Of a stretch of 64,000 bases of DNA, positions 46,261 to 54,505 are shown one piece after another. The notes below the pieces were generated by a model. It had not been told where the DNA came from, did not search any database, and was given only the letters and a program-made list of their open reading frames with translations. The stretch is from Bacillus sp. sid0103 (lineage in GTDB: Bacteria; Bacillota; Bacilli; Bacillales_B; DSM-18226). The DNA lies in NCBI RefSeq assembly GCF_019219025.1, contig NZ_JAHUWN010000031.1:6242-70241 (forward strand), read 5' to 3'. The number at the start of each line of letters is the position of its first letter. Within the stretch, counting starts at the first letter, position 1. Made by a program: the position numbers and the translations under genes.

Positions 46261-46289
46261 ATATTATACCCCTAAGGGTATAATGTCAA
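46261..46289 (-). promoter_or_regulatory. cstR promoter with operator D in its spacer
   Basis: On the minus strand TTGACA (46289-46284) and TAATAT (46266-46261) are 17 nt apart, and the 17-nt spacer contains ATACCC-CTAA-GGGTAT (46266-46281; extended arms TTATACCC/GGGTATAA). A repressor bound here would exclude RNA polymerase. Confidence 0.88.
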
Positions 46290-46640
46290 TAGGAATACAT
46301 TTATCTAAATCCTTGGAAGAAAGAATCTGTTCAAGCATATCAGCACAATATAGAAATTGTAAAAAAATTATTTTTATTGATGCGCTAATTCAAACCTAGT
46401 TTTTGCTGAGAGTGATTTGGGGAACGTGCCTGTGCTTACCAGTAAAGGGTTTACTGAAATAATAAGGATTATTCATCCCTTGGATTACCAAGAATACACT
46501 CTCCACAAGGATTTTTCGGTGATAAGCGGATTTGCCTGTTACGATGTAAAGTCCATCATATAAATAGTGAGGGCGATATACAGCCAAATAGATTGTCATT
46601 CGGACAACTTGTGTTTTGGTATGTTACTTTTAGAGAAAAT
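46290..46640. other. Gene-poor gap upstream of cstR
   Basis: About 350 nt. A 67-codon open frame on the minus strand (46599-46396, MTIYLAVYRPHYLYDGLYIV...) looks protein-like but has no ribosome site and no family I recognise; it may be a decayed fragment. Nothing else is visible. Confidence 0.4.
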
Positions 46641-46644
46641 GAAT

Positions 46645-46671
46645 AAAAAAGCGTTGGCCAAATGCCAACGC
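46645..46671 (-). terminator. Terminator of the YitT family gene
   Basis: GCGTTGGC and GCCAACGC form an 8-bp stem with a 5-nt loop; six T residues follow on the minus strand. Nearly identical to the hairpin at 41391-41420. Confidence 0.88.
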
Positions 46672-46704
46672 TTCAAATTCTAACTCTTTTAAAACAGCCT
46701 CTTA

Positions 46705-47544
46705 TTATGCTTTAGAAATATCAATAAATCCTTCTCCGAACACATCACGAACATCGTGTATAGCGATGAAAGCATTCGGATCAGTAGATTGAACAATTCG
46801 TTTCAATTTTATTACTTCTTGCTTACTAATAACAATATAAAGAATTTCCTTTGGGGTTTTTGTGTAATAACCATGACCCGAGTATACAGTTACCCCTCTG
46901 TCCATTGATGTAGTCACCTGTTTGGCAATGTCATTCGGTTTATCAGAAATAATCGTTATAGCCTTCTTCGGATTCAAGCCTTCGATTACAAATTCCATCA
47001 CTTTCGTGCCTACATATAGCATAATAATTGTCAGCATCAGCTTTTCTGCACCAATGATAAAATAAGATGAAAAAGCAACGATTAAATCAAAAAACAATAG
47101 ACCATAGCTAATACTCCATCCTAAAAACTTATGTGTAATCCTTGCTAAGATGGTAGTACCTGCTGTTGTTCCTCCAACCCGAATAATTAAGCCAATCCCA
47201 GCCCCTATAGTGATTCCTCCAAAAATAGCATTCACCATCAATTCATCAGAAGCAATATTCCAGCCTTCTGTCAGATGAAGAAAAAGCGAATTAAAAACCA
47301 CTGCAATAATCGTATAAATCGTTGTTACCTTACTCAAAAATTTATAACCAAAAATTAACAAAAATGCATTCAGAATTAAGTTGACTAAACCTGGTGACCA
47401 CTCAAATAAATAGTAGGTAATAATTGTGATACCCGTTACCCCGCCTTCCCCAAGCTCGTTCGGAATAACAAATAAATTAACACCTAACGCAAAAAGAAAG
47501 GCACCAATAATGATAAAAATGATGTCTATGGTTGTTTTTTTCAT
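46705..47544 (-). CDS. YitT family membrane protein
   Basis: A 279-residue protein: five to six N-terminal helices (DUF161-type; LGVNLFVIPNELGEGGVTGI and GAGIGLIIRVGGTTAGTTILAR are typical) and a soluble C-terminal DUF2179-type domain (ISDKPNDIAKQVTTSMDRGVTVYSGHGYYT). The family is very common in Bacillaceae and of unknown function. It is monocistronic. Confidence 0.9.
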   Translation of the reverse strand: MKKTTIDIIFIIIGAFLFALGVNLFVIPNELGEGGVTGITIITYYLFEWSPGLVNLILNAFLLIFGYKFLSKVTTIYTIIAVVFNSLFLHLTEGWNIASDELMVNAIFGGITIGAGIGLIIRVGGTTAGTTILARITHKFLGWSISYGLLFFDLIVAFSSYFIIGAEKLMLTIIMLYVGTKVMEFVIEGLNPKKAITIISDKPNDIAKQVTTSMDRGVTVYSGHGYYTKTPKEILYIVISKQEVIKLKRIVQSTDPNAFIAIHDVRDVFGEGFIDISKA

Positions 47545-47809
47545 ACTCTACCTCACTGCTATTATAAATAGTTACTCAGGCACAAACTCTCATCATTATA
47601 TCGTGGAACAATTAAATCGTACAGTAGTCTGTTATTTATTAGAAGTATAATTCAGGGGTGTAGTCTACTAACGTCCCGTTCGTATAAGACCAAAAAAATG
47701 GGATTTTACAAAAAACTCTATGATGTTTTAAACGACTTTATTGTAAATCCAATAAATAGCTTTATTGTTATACACAGCCTGTCGGGGTTTAAAAAATAAT
47801 ATAGATAAA

Positions 47810-47856
47810 GGAGCTTCCCATTAGCCAAATGGCGTTTAGGAAGCTCCTTTGTTTTA
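47810..47856. terminator. Orphan terminator-like hairpin
   Basis: AGGAGCTTCC and GGAAGCTCCT form a 10-bp stem with a long loop that itself contains GCCAAATGGC. A CTTTGTTTTATTT tail is on the plus strand. No gene ends just before it on that strand, so it may be a leftover of a lost gene. Confidence 0.55.
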
Positions 47857-48142
47857 TTTAAGTGAGACAGTACTTGTTTTGCGTATTTCATTATTGTCCA
47901 TGGACATTAATGTTGGTAACTGAAGAATCCTTTTATATCAAGGTTTTTCTCAATTTGACACTAATATTTAAATTACATTAAAATTGGTAACCGGATTTTT
48001 TACATTTTATAACACTGATATTAATGTTAGTAAAATAATGTAAGGCGGTAAATTTAACTATTCCTTTAAAATTCTACAAAGATGTTCATCAGCACGGAAA
48101 TGAGTCCTAAATTAGGACCAAAGGGAATTGCCAAAGCCCATT

Positions 48143-48188
48143 AAAAAAAAGCAGAGGGTGCCCCAAAAGTATAACTTTAGGGGCACCC
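48143..48188 (-). terminator. Terminator of the subtilase gene
   Basis: On the minus strand GGGTGCCCC pairs perfectly with GGGGCACCC, extended by AAAGT/ACTTT, and eight T residues follow after a short spacer. It is separated from the stop codon by the family 2 repeat. Confidence 0.8.
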
Positions 48189-48221
48189 CTTTTTGTATGT
48201 GTATTATTCTGTCAAACTTGT

Positions 48222-48310
48222 CTGTTGATTGGAACGAAAGGGCATCGCTCCTGCGGGGTCTCTCCTGCCCCGTACTTCCGCAGGAGTCTTCCCGTCTTCC
48301 GTTCAATCAA
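48222..48310. repeat. Dispersed GACTCCTGCGG repeat copy (family 2)
   Basis: Minus strand: GATTGAACGGAAGACGGGAA, GACTCCTGCGGAAGTACG, GGAGAGACCCCGCAGGAGCG, ending CGTTCCAATCAA. Outer (TTGATTG/CCAATCAA) and inner (CTCCTGCGG/CCGCAGGAG) arms are inverted repeats, so the copy is a folded palindromic element. A shorter relative is at 18112-18178. Confidence 0.6.
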
Positions 48311-48319
48311 GCTTTCTCA

Positions 48320-51300
48320 TTAATTAACGATAACTTTTCTTGATTTTGAAGTATTTCCTGGTTTATCTTTTGCGTACACATATAATGTTGTGCCACGTTT
48401 TTGTTTTTTGATAGTGATGGAGTATTCTCCTTTGTTATTGGCCGTTGTAGAACCAATCACTTTCTTTCCATCTTTTACATAGACCTTAGCTCCAGCTTCT
48501 GTTTTACCCGTTATTTTTGTCGATGACGATTTTACATTATTAACGGTTGGGACAGTTGGTGGAGTTTTGTCCTTTACTGTTACATTTACAGCTTTACTGG
48601 CGTTACCAGCTTTATCTGTCGCGGTAACCGCTAAAATGGTTCCTGCTTTTTGAGCTTTTATCGGGATTGAGAAGTTGCCATTTTTATCGGCTGTTCCGCT
48701 TCCTAATATGGTTTTTCCAGCTTTAACGATAACCTTGGAGCCTGCTTCTGCTTTACCAGTGATTTTTTTATCATTATCTCCTACTACATTAACGGTTAGG
48801 ACAGTTGGTGGAGTTTTGTCCTTTACCGTTACATTTACAGCTTTGCTGGCGTTACCAGCTTTATCCGTCGCAGTAACCGTTAAAATGGTTCCTGCTTTTT
48901 GAGCTTTTATCGGGATTGAGAAGTTGCCATTTTTATCGGCTGTTCCGCTTCCTAATGTAGTTTTTCCAGCTTTAACGATAACCTTGGAGTCTGCTTCTGC
49001 TTTACCAGTGATTTTTTTATCATTATCTCCTACTTCTTTGACGGTCGGAGCATTTGGTGGCGTTTTATCTATAACGATAATCCTTAATTCAGGGCTTTCT
49101 TTTCCATTCGCATCTTTTGCTTTCGCATATAGTATGGTTCCTGCTGCAATTTTATTTTTTAGTGGAATCGAAAATGTACCTGTTTCGGCTTTTGCTGTTA
49201 AAGTTAAATCTTTTTTGTCCGTAAAAATGACTTCTGTTCCCTTTTCCGATTTTCCTGTAATTACTGTGCTTTCGGAAGTTACTGGGGTCACTTCAGGCTT
49301 CACTGGGTCTGGTGTTGGCGCGTCTGGCTTCTCACCTTTATAGATCGTGATCGTTTTCTCCGTGGTATGACCTACTAGATCTACCACTTCAAATACTAGG
49401 TCATTTTTGCCTTTTGATAATTCTGGTGTGAATTTGTAGTCGTAGGTAAAGTTTCTCATCGCATATGGTTCTTCAAATTTCTGATTATATTCTAGACTTC
49501 CATTAACTTTTAGATCAATTTCATCAAAATTATCGCCTAATGAAACGGTAAGCTCTGGAGCTTTACCATCCTCGGCAACATAGTTATTATCTGGAAGACC
49601 TTTCACATCAAGTGTTGGTGCAGTCGTATCGATCATAACCTGACGTCTGAATTGGATCTTGTTTCCTACTTCATCTGCGCCTTCAATGTAAATGTCATGG
49701 ACACCATCTTCAGTGAATTGCAATTGTGTCGCAAATTCCCAACGCTTTGTAGTACTGTTATACTTTAAGTTCACATCAATTGGAGAACCAGTAATTTTAT
49801 CGCCTGTTACTTTTAAATAATCCACATTTTTATTATTATCTGTTACATATCCAGTTAAAGGAATTTCACGTGTATCATATACTCCAAGCGCTCTTGGTGA
49901 AGCAACGATAATAGACGGAATCGTGTTATCTGAAGATAATTTAATACCGCTTGTATTCCAAGCTGCATCATATGCTGTTACATCAATAGTACTACCATCG
50001 GGTAAGGTTCCAATGTTTACTTCACCACTTGCGGATTTTTTGCCAATTAAATTTATTCTTGCATAAGTTCTATAACTGTCACCATTTCTAACAGTGAATT
50101 CAACCGCTAGCAATCCACTGCCAGTTTCTTTATCTTGTACATCGTACGTAGCAATACCTGTTTTCTTGTCGTATGATGCGCTCGTAACAGTAGGCGCAAC
50201 TGTATCAACCTGAAAAGGTACATTTACTACTTGTTGATCCTTACCTGGCAGGTCAACCTGAGTTTTGATTTGGTAATAGTACAAGCCATCTGCTACAACC
50301 TCGTTATTCACCTTTCCATCCCACAGTGTGTAGTAAGGGTTAACCGTATGTGGATCCTTTTGAGCATAATAGTTTTTCCGTTGATTTTTGTCTTTATTTA
50401 GCTTACGTATTGTTTTTCCGTTCGCATCGGTAATACTATACTCCACCGTTTTGCTATTTCTCAGGAAGGATAGGACTGGTGCGATTGCTTTACGCCCAAG
50501 AGACATTTCATTACCATTTGGGTTAATGGCAATTAATCTCTTCTCCCAGCCAAATGTCCATGGGTTCTGTCCTAAAGCATAGCCATTTTCATTAACCATA
50601 TATGAATCAGCAAAATAAGATCCTGCATCATATAACATGTTATCAAGAATTGGTGGTTTATTCCAATCCCCTTTGAAGCCAACATATGGAACAGAAATAT
50701 TTGGTGCCGGGTTGTTTTGATCATCACTTGTAAGAGTGATGAAGCCTTCTACGAAATACCCATTTGGCATCAACGATTCTAAATCTGCTTTGGCATCAGA
50801 TAAATCGACTTGGAACGTAATATCTTTTGAACCTCCAGCAGAAATAGTCACTCCATCTGGAGCGTCAACTTCTACTTTTGCTTTAGAAATCTCTTGATCA
50901 TTCAATGTTAATTGTGATCCCGATACAGCATCTGTAAGTACAGAAGCATTAACTTTGTAGTTAACATCTTTATCACTAAAATTCGTTGCTGTAACTGTCA
51001 TTGTGAATTTATCTTGACTGATTTCTTTCAGCTCAACTTTTCCTTCATTTGTTCCTTTATTCACAACATATACAGGAGTTGTAACTGCTGAATGTAATTG
51101 CATCAATCCTGAACCTTGTTGTCTAGGTGAATATGGAATATTGCCATTAGAGGCATTTGGAATAATTTTTGCCGTATTCATCAGCATGGTTTTAGCTCTT
51201 TTCACCATATCCATTCCCTTTAAATCTGGGAATAACTCATGTACTCTTTGTAGAACTAATGCTGATCCACCAGATACGTGAGGAGCTGCCATGGATGTAC

Positions 51301-53104
51301 CACTCATTACTCCATACTGTCCATCATTCAATGTAGAGTAAATTTGGCCCCCAGGAGCTGTAATTTCTGGTTTCAGATTTAACTCAGGAGTCACTCCCCA
51401 TGAACTAAAGGTAGACATTTTTCCAGCTGCACTATTGACCACTGTCACTTTATCGGCACCAAATGTTACTTTGGCAGTTCCGCCTGCGGCTTTAATTTTA
51501 GCTTCAAGCGTATTTCCATCGCTTTGGCTAAGTGAAACGAATGGGATTTTCGGGCTGCCATATGCGTCTAATGCCATGCCTACATAATCACCATGACTTG
51601 GAAGCCCCCTAACGATTACCCCAGCTGCTCCCTTCATTTCAGCGGCCAATTTGATTTCCACATAGTTTGGATTAGCTGCTGTTCTTACGACAAACACAAC
51701 TTTTCCGTTTACATCTTTGCCTGTATATTGTCCTGGATTACCGTCACCTACATATACGACATCCATTTCCTTTGTTGTTCCAAACACATCTTTCGGCTTC
51801 GGAGATTCTTGTGTCTTATAGGCAATTGGCAATGTTTCGGAACCAACTTTTATGGCCATTTGATCCAAAATAATTTTGTCATTTTCAATGGACGCCACTG
51901 AAATGGAATTGGTAGCAACACCAGGATCTCCAACCAGACCTATATCAGGATTTGAAGCAAATGGATGCGATAAAGATGGATTCGGTGAACCATTTCCAAC
52001 ATGAGCACTGTTACCAGCGGATATTGACATTAAAACCCCGTTGTTAACGGCACGGTCAATTGCTTGTTGCTCTAGATTAGTAGATTCTACAAATCCTGCG
52101 ATAGAACCAAGACTCATGTTCAGCACGTCGGCACCTAGAGTAATTCCGTCGTCAATTGCTTTAATATAAATATCACTAAAGGTTGTTTTCATGCCAGGGT
52201 CATTTCCAAACACCTTTAAAGCGAGTAATTGCGCTTCGGGAGCAACTCCCTTAATACCATTCTTAGACTCATCACCATTTGCACCAACAGTTCCAGCTAC
52301 GTGCATTCCATGCATCGATGCATTTGGGCCAAGGTCACGAATTTCTTGATTGTTGTCCATGTAGTTATAACCGTAAGGAACCTTTGCTGTATAATATTTT
52401 CCAGGTAGATTACCAGACTTGATTAAACTATCGACCTTTGCGGAAGTTAATTTTGGTTGTGTATCGGCACTTAACTTCATATCAGGGTGATTGAAGTCAA
52501 TACCTGTATCAATAATCCCAACGACCATACCTTTTCCGTTATATCCTGCATTCCAGGTTTGAATCGCTTCGACCAAGTTTTTACTTGAAATCATCTGAGG
52601 TTGTTCTTGTGGACGTTCATACTCATTTACGAGACTTACAGATTCTACGTTTGGTAGGTTTTCAAGTTCATCAATTTTTCCATATTCCACTTCACCACTG
52701 ACACCGTTTACAACTGTAGTAAAGCTATTCTCAACATTAAAATCTATTTTGTCGCTTTCTACATCTGATAGGAAATCAGATTGCTCACCTTTTACTTCAG
52801 CTTGTAAACTAGCCTTCGTTCTTTCAGGTAAATCCTTATATCTTATCCCTTTTTCCGTAGGGAATGTGATGGCCGGATCTCCTTCCAATTCTACAATGAC
52901 ACGGACTTTATCCGTGTCTTTAAATTGTTCTGATGGTTCCACTCTTAATTTGTCGAACTGGCCAAGCTGGTTAAGCTTGACCAATGGATCGGTTGCACTT
53001 GATTCTGCCTTTGCAAACCCTGTTCCAGACGCCATGTTGGAAACGGTTACAATAGACAATAGACCCAGCGCTACTTTTTTCTTAAAACTCTTAAACTTTT
53101 TCAC
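48320..53104 (-). CDS. Large secreted S8 subtilase (Vpr-like) with C-terminal Ig-like repeats
   Basis: A 1594-residue extracellular protease. Signal peptide (1-32, ending SGTGFAKA), I9 propeptide (about 65-165), catalytic domain with Asp199 (GIIDTGIDFNHPDM), His265 (MHGMHVAGTVGA) and Ser604 (SGTSMAAPHVSGG), split by a protease-associated domain (about 430-555). Then an Fn3-like domain, linker domains, and four bacterial Ig-like repeats of about 83 residues each introduced by KTPPxxPTV; two are almost identical. No LPXTG or other anchor is present. The start is GTG with GGGGGG upstream. It resembles Vpr/lactocepin-type proteases; likely nutritional, inference. Confidence 0.93.
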   Translation of the reverse strand: MKKFKSFKKKVALGLLSIVTVSNMASGTGFAKAESSATDPLVKLNQLGQFDKLRVEPSEQFKDTDKVRVIVELEGDPAITFPTEKGIRYKDLPERTKASLQAEVKGEQSDFLSDVESDKIDFNVENSFTTVVNGVSGEVEYGKIDELENLPNVESVSLVNEYERPQEQPQMISSKNLVEAIQTWNAGYNGKGMVVGIIDTGIDFNHPDMKLSADTQPKLTSAKVDSLIKSGNLPGKYYTAKVPYGYNYMDNNQEIRDLGPNASMHGMHVAGTVGANGDESKNGIKGVAPEAQLLALKVFGNDPGMKTTFSDIYIKAIDDGITLGADVLNMSLGSIAGFVESTNLEQQAIDRAVNNGVLMSISAGNSAHVGNGSPNPSLSHPFASNPDIGLVGDPGVATNSISVASIENDKIILDQMAIKVGSETLPIAYKTQESPKPKDVFGTTKEMDVVYVGDGNPGQYTGKDVNGKVVFVVRTAANPNYVEIKLAAEMKGAAGVIVRGLPSHGDYVGMALDAYGSPKIPFVSLSQSDGNTLEAKIKAAGGTAKVTFGADKVTVVNSAAGKMSTFSSWGVTPELNLKPEITAPGGQIYSTLNDGQYGVMSGTSMAAPHVSGGSALVLQRVHELFPDLKGMDMVKRAKTMLMNTAKIIPNASNGNIPYSPRQQGSGLMQLHSAVTTPVYVVNKGTNEGKVELKEISQDKFTMTVTATNFSDKDVNYKVNASVLTDAVSGSQLTLNDQEISKAKVEVDAPDGVTISAGGSKDITFQVDLSDAKADLESLMPNGYFVEGFITLTSDDQNNPAPNISVPYVGFKGDWNKPPILDNMLYDAGSYFADSYMVNENGYALGQNPWTFGWEKRLIAINPNGNEMSLGRKAIAPVLSFLRNSKTVEYSITDANGKTIRKLNKDKNQRKNYYAQKDPHTVNPYYTLWDGKVNNEVVADGLYYYQIKTQVDLPGKDQQVVNVPFQVDTVAPTVTSASYDKKTGIATYDVQDKETGSGLLAVEFTVRNGDSYRTYARINLIGKKSASGEVNIGTLPDGSTIDVTAYDAAWNTSGIKLSSDNTIPSIIVASPRALGVYDTREIPLTGYVTDNNKNVDYLKVTGDKITGSPIDVNLKYNSTTKRWEFATQLQFTEDGVHDIYIEGADEVGNKIQFRRQVMIDTTAPTLDVKGLPDNNYVAEDGKAPELTVSLGDNFDEIDLKVNGSLEYNQKFEEPYAMRNFTYDYKFTPELSKGKNDLVFEVVDLVGHTTEKTITIYKGEKPDAPTPDPVKPEVTPVTSESTVITGKSEKGTEVIFTDKKDLTLTAKAETGTFSIPLKNKIAAGTILYAKAKDANGKESPELRIIVIDKTPPNAPTVKEVGDNDKKITGKAEADSKVIVKAGKTTLGSGTADKNGNFSIPIKAQKAGTILTVTATDKAGNASKAVNVTVKDKTPPTVLTVNVVGDNDKKITGKAEAGSKVIVKAGKTILGSGTADKNGNFSIPIKAQKAGTILAVTATDKAGNASKAVNVTVKDKTPPTVPTVNNVKSSSTKITGKTEAGAKVYVKDGKKVIGSTTANNKGEYSITIKKQKRGTTLYVYAKDKPGNTSKSRKVIVN

Positions 53105-53170
53105 TTGCTTCCCCCCGTTTTGTTATATAAAATACCTAATTGTTCCTCCTTTTTAGTGAATATACCTAAG

Positions 53171-53571
53171 CTGCTTCAGTTCGAGTTCTTGACTGCTGCA
53201 TCTTATATTAAAAACTTTAAGGTTTTACTAGTTTATTGTAAAATCAAGAAATATTATGGTAACCATAACAATATTTTATAGATATTCGGCACTATACTAA
53301 TCTGCAAAATCCAAAAAATCTGCTTCTGGCAAAAGATAATAAATGCAAATGAATTGATGGTTAAACGGGTGAAAAAGGAAAAATATGAAGTTAATGAAGT
53401 TGAGCTATGGAGAGATTTTGAAATAGTTTAAAGATAATATTTATTATCTGAATATTAAAAAACAATACTTTACAAGGGTTCTCCCCCCGTGATACAGTTT
53501 GTACATCTTGGGGAAATATAACTACATAGGGTGGTTGCTCAAGGTGCAGTCAAGAACTCGAACTGAAGCAG
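53171..53571. repeat. 401-bp element bounded by perfect 26-bp inverted repeats
   Basis: 53171-53196 (CTGCTTCAGTTCGAGTTC...) and 53546-53571 (...GAACTCGAACTGAAGCAG) are exact reverse complements over 26 bp; sequence diverges outside and inside. The left arm starts 67 nt upstream of the subtilase start codon. The 349-nt interior is AT-rich with short coding-like debris. It could be a MITE, the ends of a lost IS, or an invertible segment. No target duplication is obvious and no recombinase gene is adjacent. Confidence 0.85.
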
Positions 53572-53649
53572 TTTTATAAACACTTGCAATGAATCTCTAA
53601 ATCTTGGACATACTGATACTATTACTCTAAAAAAAGAGGCATGATTAGT

Positions 53650-53852
53650 ATGGGAAATTCAAAACTTTAGGAAAGGAACAGTTGATTACTAGTGTCTCTA
53701 AAAGTCTATCAAAATTAGAAAACGGGGGTCTTATGGAAATTAATGAAGCAATTTCTTTGGCTTTTTCAGCAGGCTCAATAATCTCACCTATTCATTCGGT
53801 ACTTTCCACTAAAGTAATAGCAAAAGAGCAAAAAGATATACAATTCTATTAA
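53650..53852 (+). pseudogene. Possible small broken gene
   Basis: ATG at 53650 reads MGNSKL-stop; from 53670 a -1 frame runs open to TAA at 53852: GKEQLITSVSKSLSKLENGG, then MEINEAISLAFSAGSIISP and more. A single shift would give about 66 residues. AAAGAGGC lies upstream. No family recognised; it sits in the degenerate region beside glmS. Confidence 0.3.
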
Positions 53853-53873
53853 ATTCGATGTTACCTATTCATT

Positions 53874-54222
53874 TCATATACAGCTAGAAACTACATGTCT
53901 CTGATACAGAAACGGTAATTGGTCACCAAGTTCTTTAATCCGTCCAATTTTATATCTATCCTCATTTGTTTTATCTGGCCCTTTTCTAGAAAAGACAAAT
54001 CCACATGAACAAGTGAATGTTCCAACAGGCAGACCTGTTTTATAATCCCTAGTAATGACACATGAAGTTAGAACATTTTTGGAAATGTTTTGCAGCCTTA
54101 TTTAGGCAAATCCAAGGTACGTCCCCAAAGGATTTATACGATGACTTATCGATTTGACTGACCATTGATGAGATAGTTTCTTGCAAAAATACCAACAACA
54201 AAATGTGTCTTAAGGGATGGCA
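53874..54222 (-). pseudogene. Remnant of a Tn7-like tnsD (target-site selector)
   Basis: Two minus-strand frames join across a frameshift near 54075. The first reads HPLRHILLLVFL, then SYKSFGDVPWICLNKAAKHFQ; the second reads VITRDYKTGLPVGTFTCSCG, then FVFSRKGPDKTNEDRYKIGRIK. This succession (HPxRHLL, YKPFGxGPWPCLN, GTFxCxCGFxYSRxGPD, ED-R--IGRIK) is characteristic of the TnsD protein of Tn7-like transposons (recalled pattern). N- and C-terminal parts are missing. It lies 0.3-0.65 kb beyond the 3' end of glmS, the classical Tn7 attachment site. Confidence 0.8.
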
Positions 54223-54295
54223 ACTTACCCTATTTTCTCCCCATTCCTCTCCCACTCCTTACTATTCCTTGATATAACGGTCTTTCTCCGTTTTC

Positions 54296-54345
54296 AATCA
54301 AACGTTTGATTAGTATTTGTCCTAAACTAATCAATCGATTGATTA
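54296..54345. promoter_or_regulatory. Two perfect palindromes of TetR-operator type
   Basis: AATCAAACGTTTGATT (54296-54311) and TAATCAATCGATTGATTA (54328-54345) are perfect 16- and 18-bp palindromes 16 nt apart with similar ATCAA-TTGAT arms. They look like a tandem operator, but no regulator or complete gene is adjacent. Confidence 0.5.
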
Positions 54346-54347
54346 AT

Positions 54348-54396
54348 AAAAAAAGAACCAAGTGAAGGACCGTTAGGGCCTAACACTCGATTCTTT
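54348..54396 (-). terminator. Terminator downstream of glmS
   Basis: On the minus strand AAGAATCGAGTG pairs with CACTTGGTTCTT (two G-U) and GTTAGG/CCTAAC forms an inner hairpin; seven T residues follow. It lies about 135 nt past the glmS stop. Confidence 0.65.
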
Positions 54397-54440
54397 ATAA
54401 GCCGAGATACATATTGTTCTTCCCGTCTATTTCCCGCTAA

Positions 54441-54505
54441 CGTCACACTTTTTTGTCCATCGTCAGACTTTTTTGTGTGTCGTCAAGGTTAATTGAAGGG
54501 AGACA
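54441..54505 (-). mobile_element. Candidate right end of a decayed Tn7-like transposon
   Basis: Counting from the glmS stop on the minus strand, TGTCTCCC begins at +24 (54505), the position where Tn7 inserts (about 23-27 nt past glmS). Forty nt further inside are two tandem 20-bp repeats, ACACACAAAAAAGTCTGACG and ATGGACAAAAAAGTGTGACG (54480-54441), resembling TnsB-binding repeats of the GACAATAAAGTCT type (recalled). The tnsD remnant follows. The left end and the target duplication were not found. Confidence 0.55.

Larger units (their letters stand above)
47545..48319. other. Gene-poor gap between YitT and the subtilase gene
   Basis: About 775 nt without a gene. It holds a hairpin at 47810-47850, a TGTCCATGGACA palindrome at about 47895, three imperfect 17-bp repeats of the form ACATTAATGTTGGTAAC (47904, 47975, 48017), the subtilase terminator and a family 2 repeat. 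AT-rich otherwise. Confidence 0.5.

Noticed and set aside
46396..46599. 67-residue protein gene
   Set aside because: No ribosome site, no recognised family; recorded only as a possible fragment in the gap.
48675..49343. Plus-strand genes opposite the subtilase repeats
   Set aside because: Open frames arise because the repeats are near-identical; they are antisense shadows with low-complexity translations.
53281..53460. Small gene inside the inverted-repeat segment
   Set aside because: Short open stretches (for example one ending VELWRDFEIV) lack a start with a ribosome site and switch frame; treated as debris.
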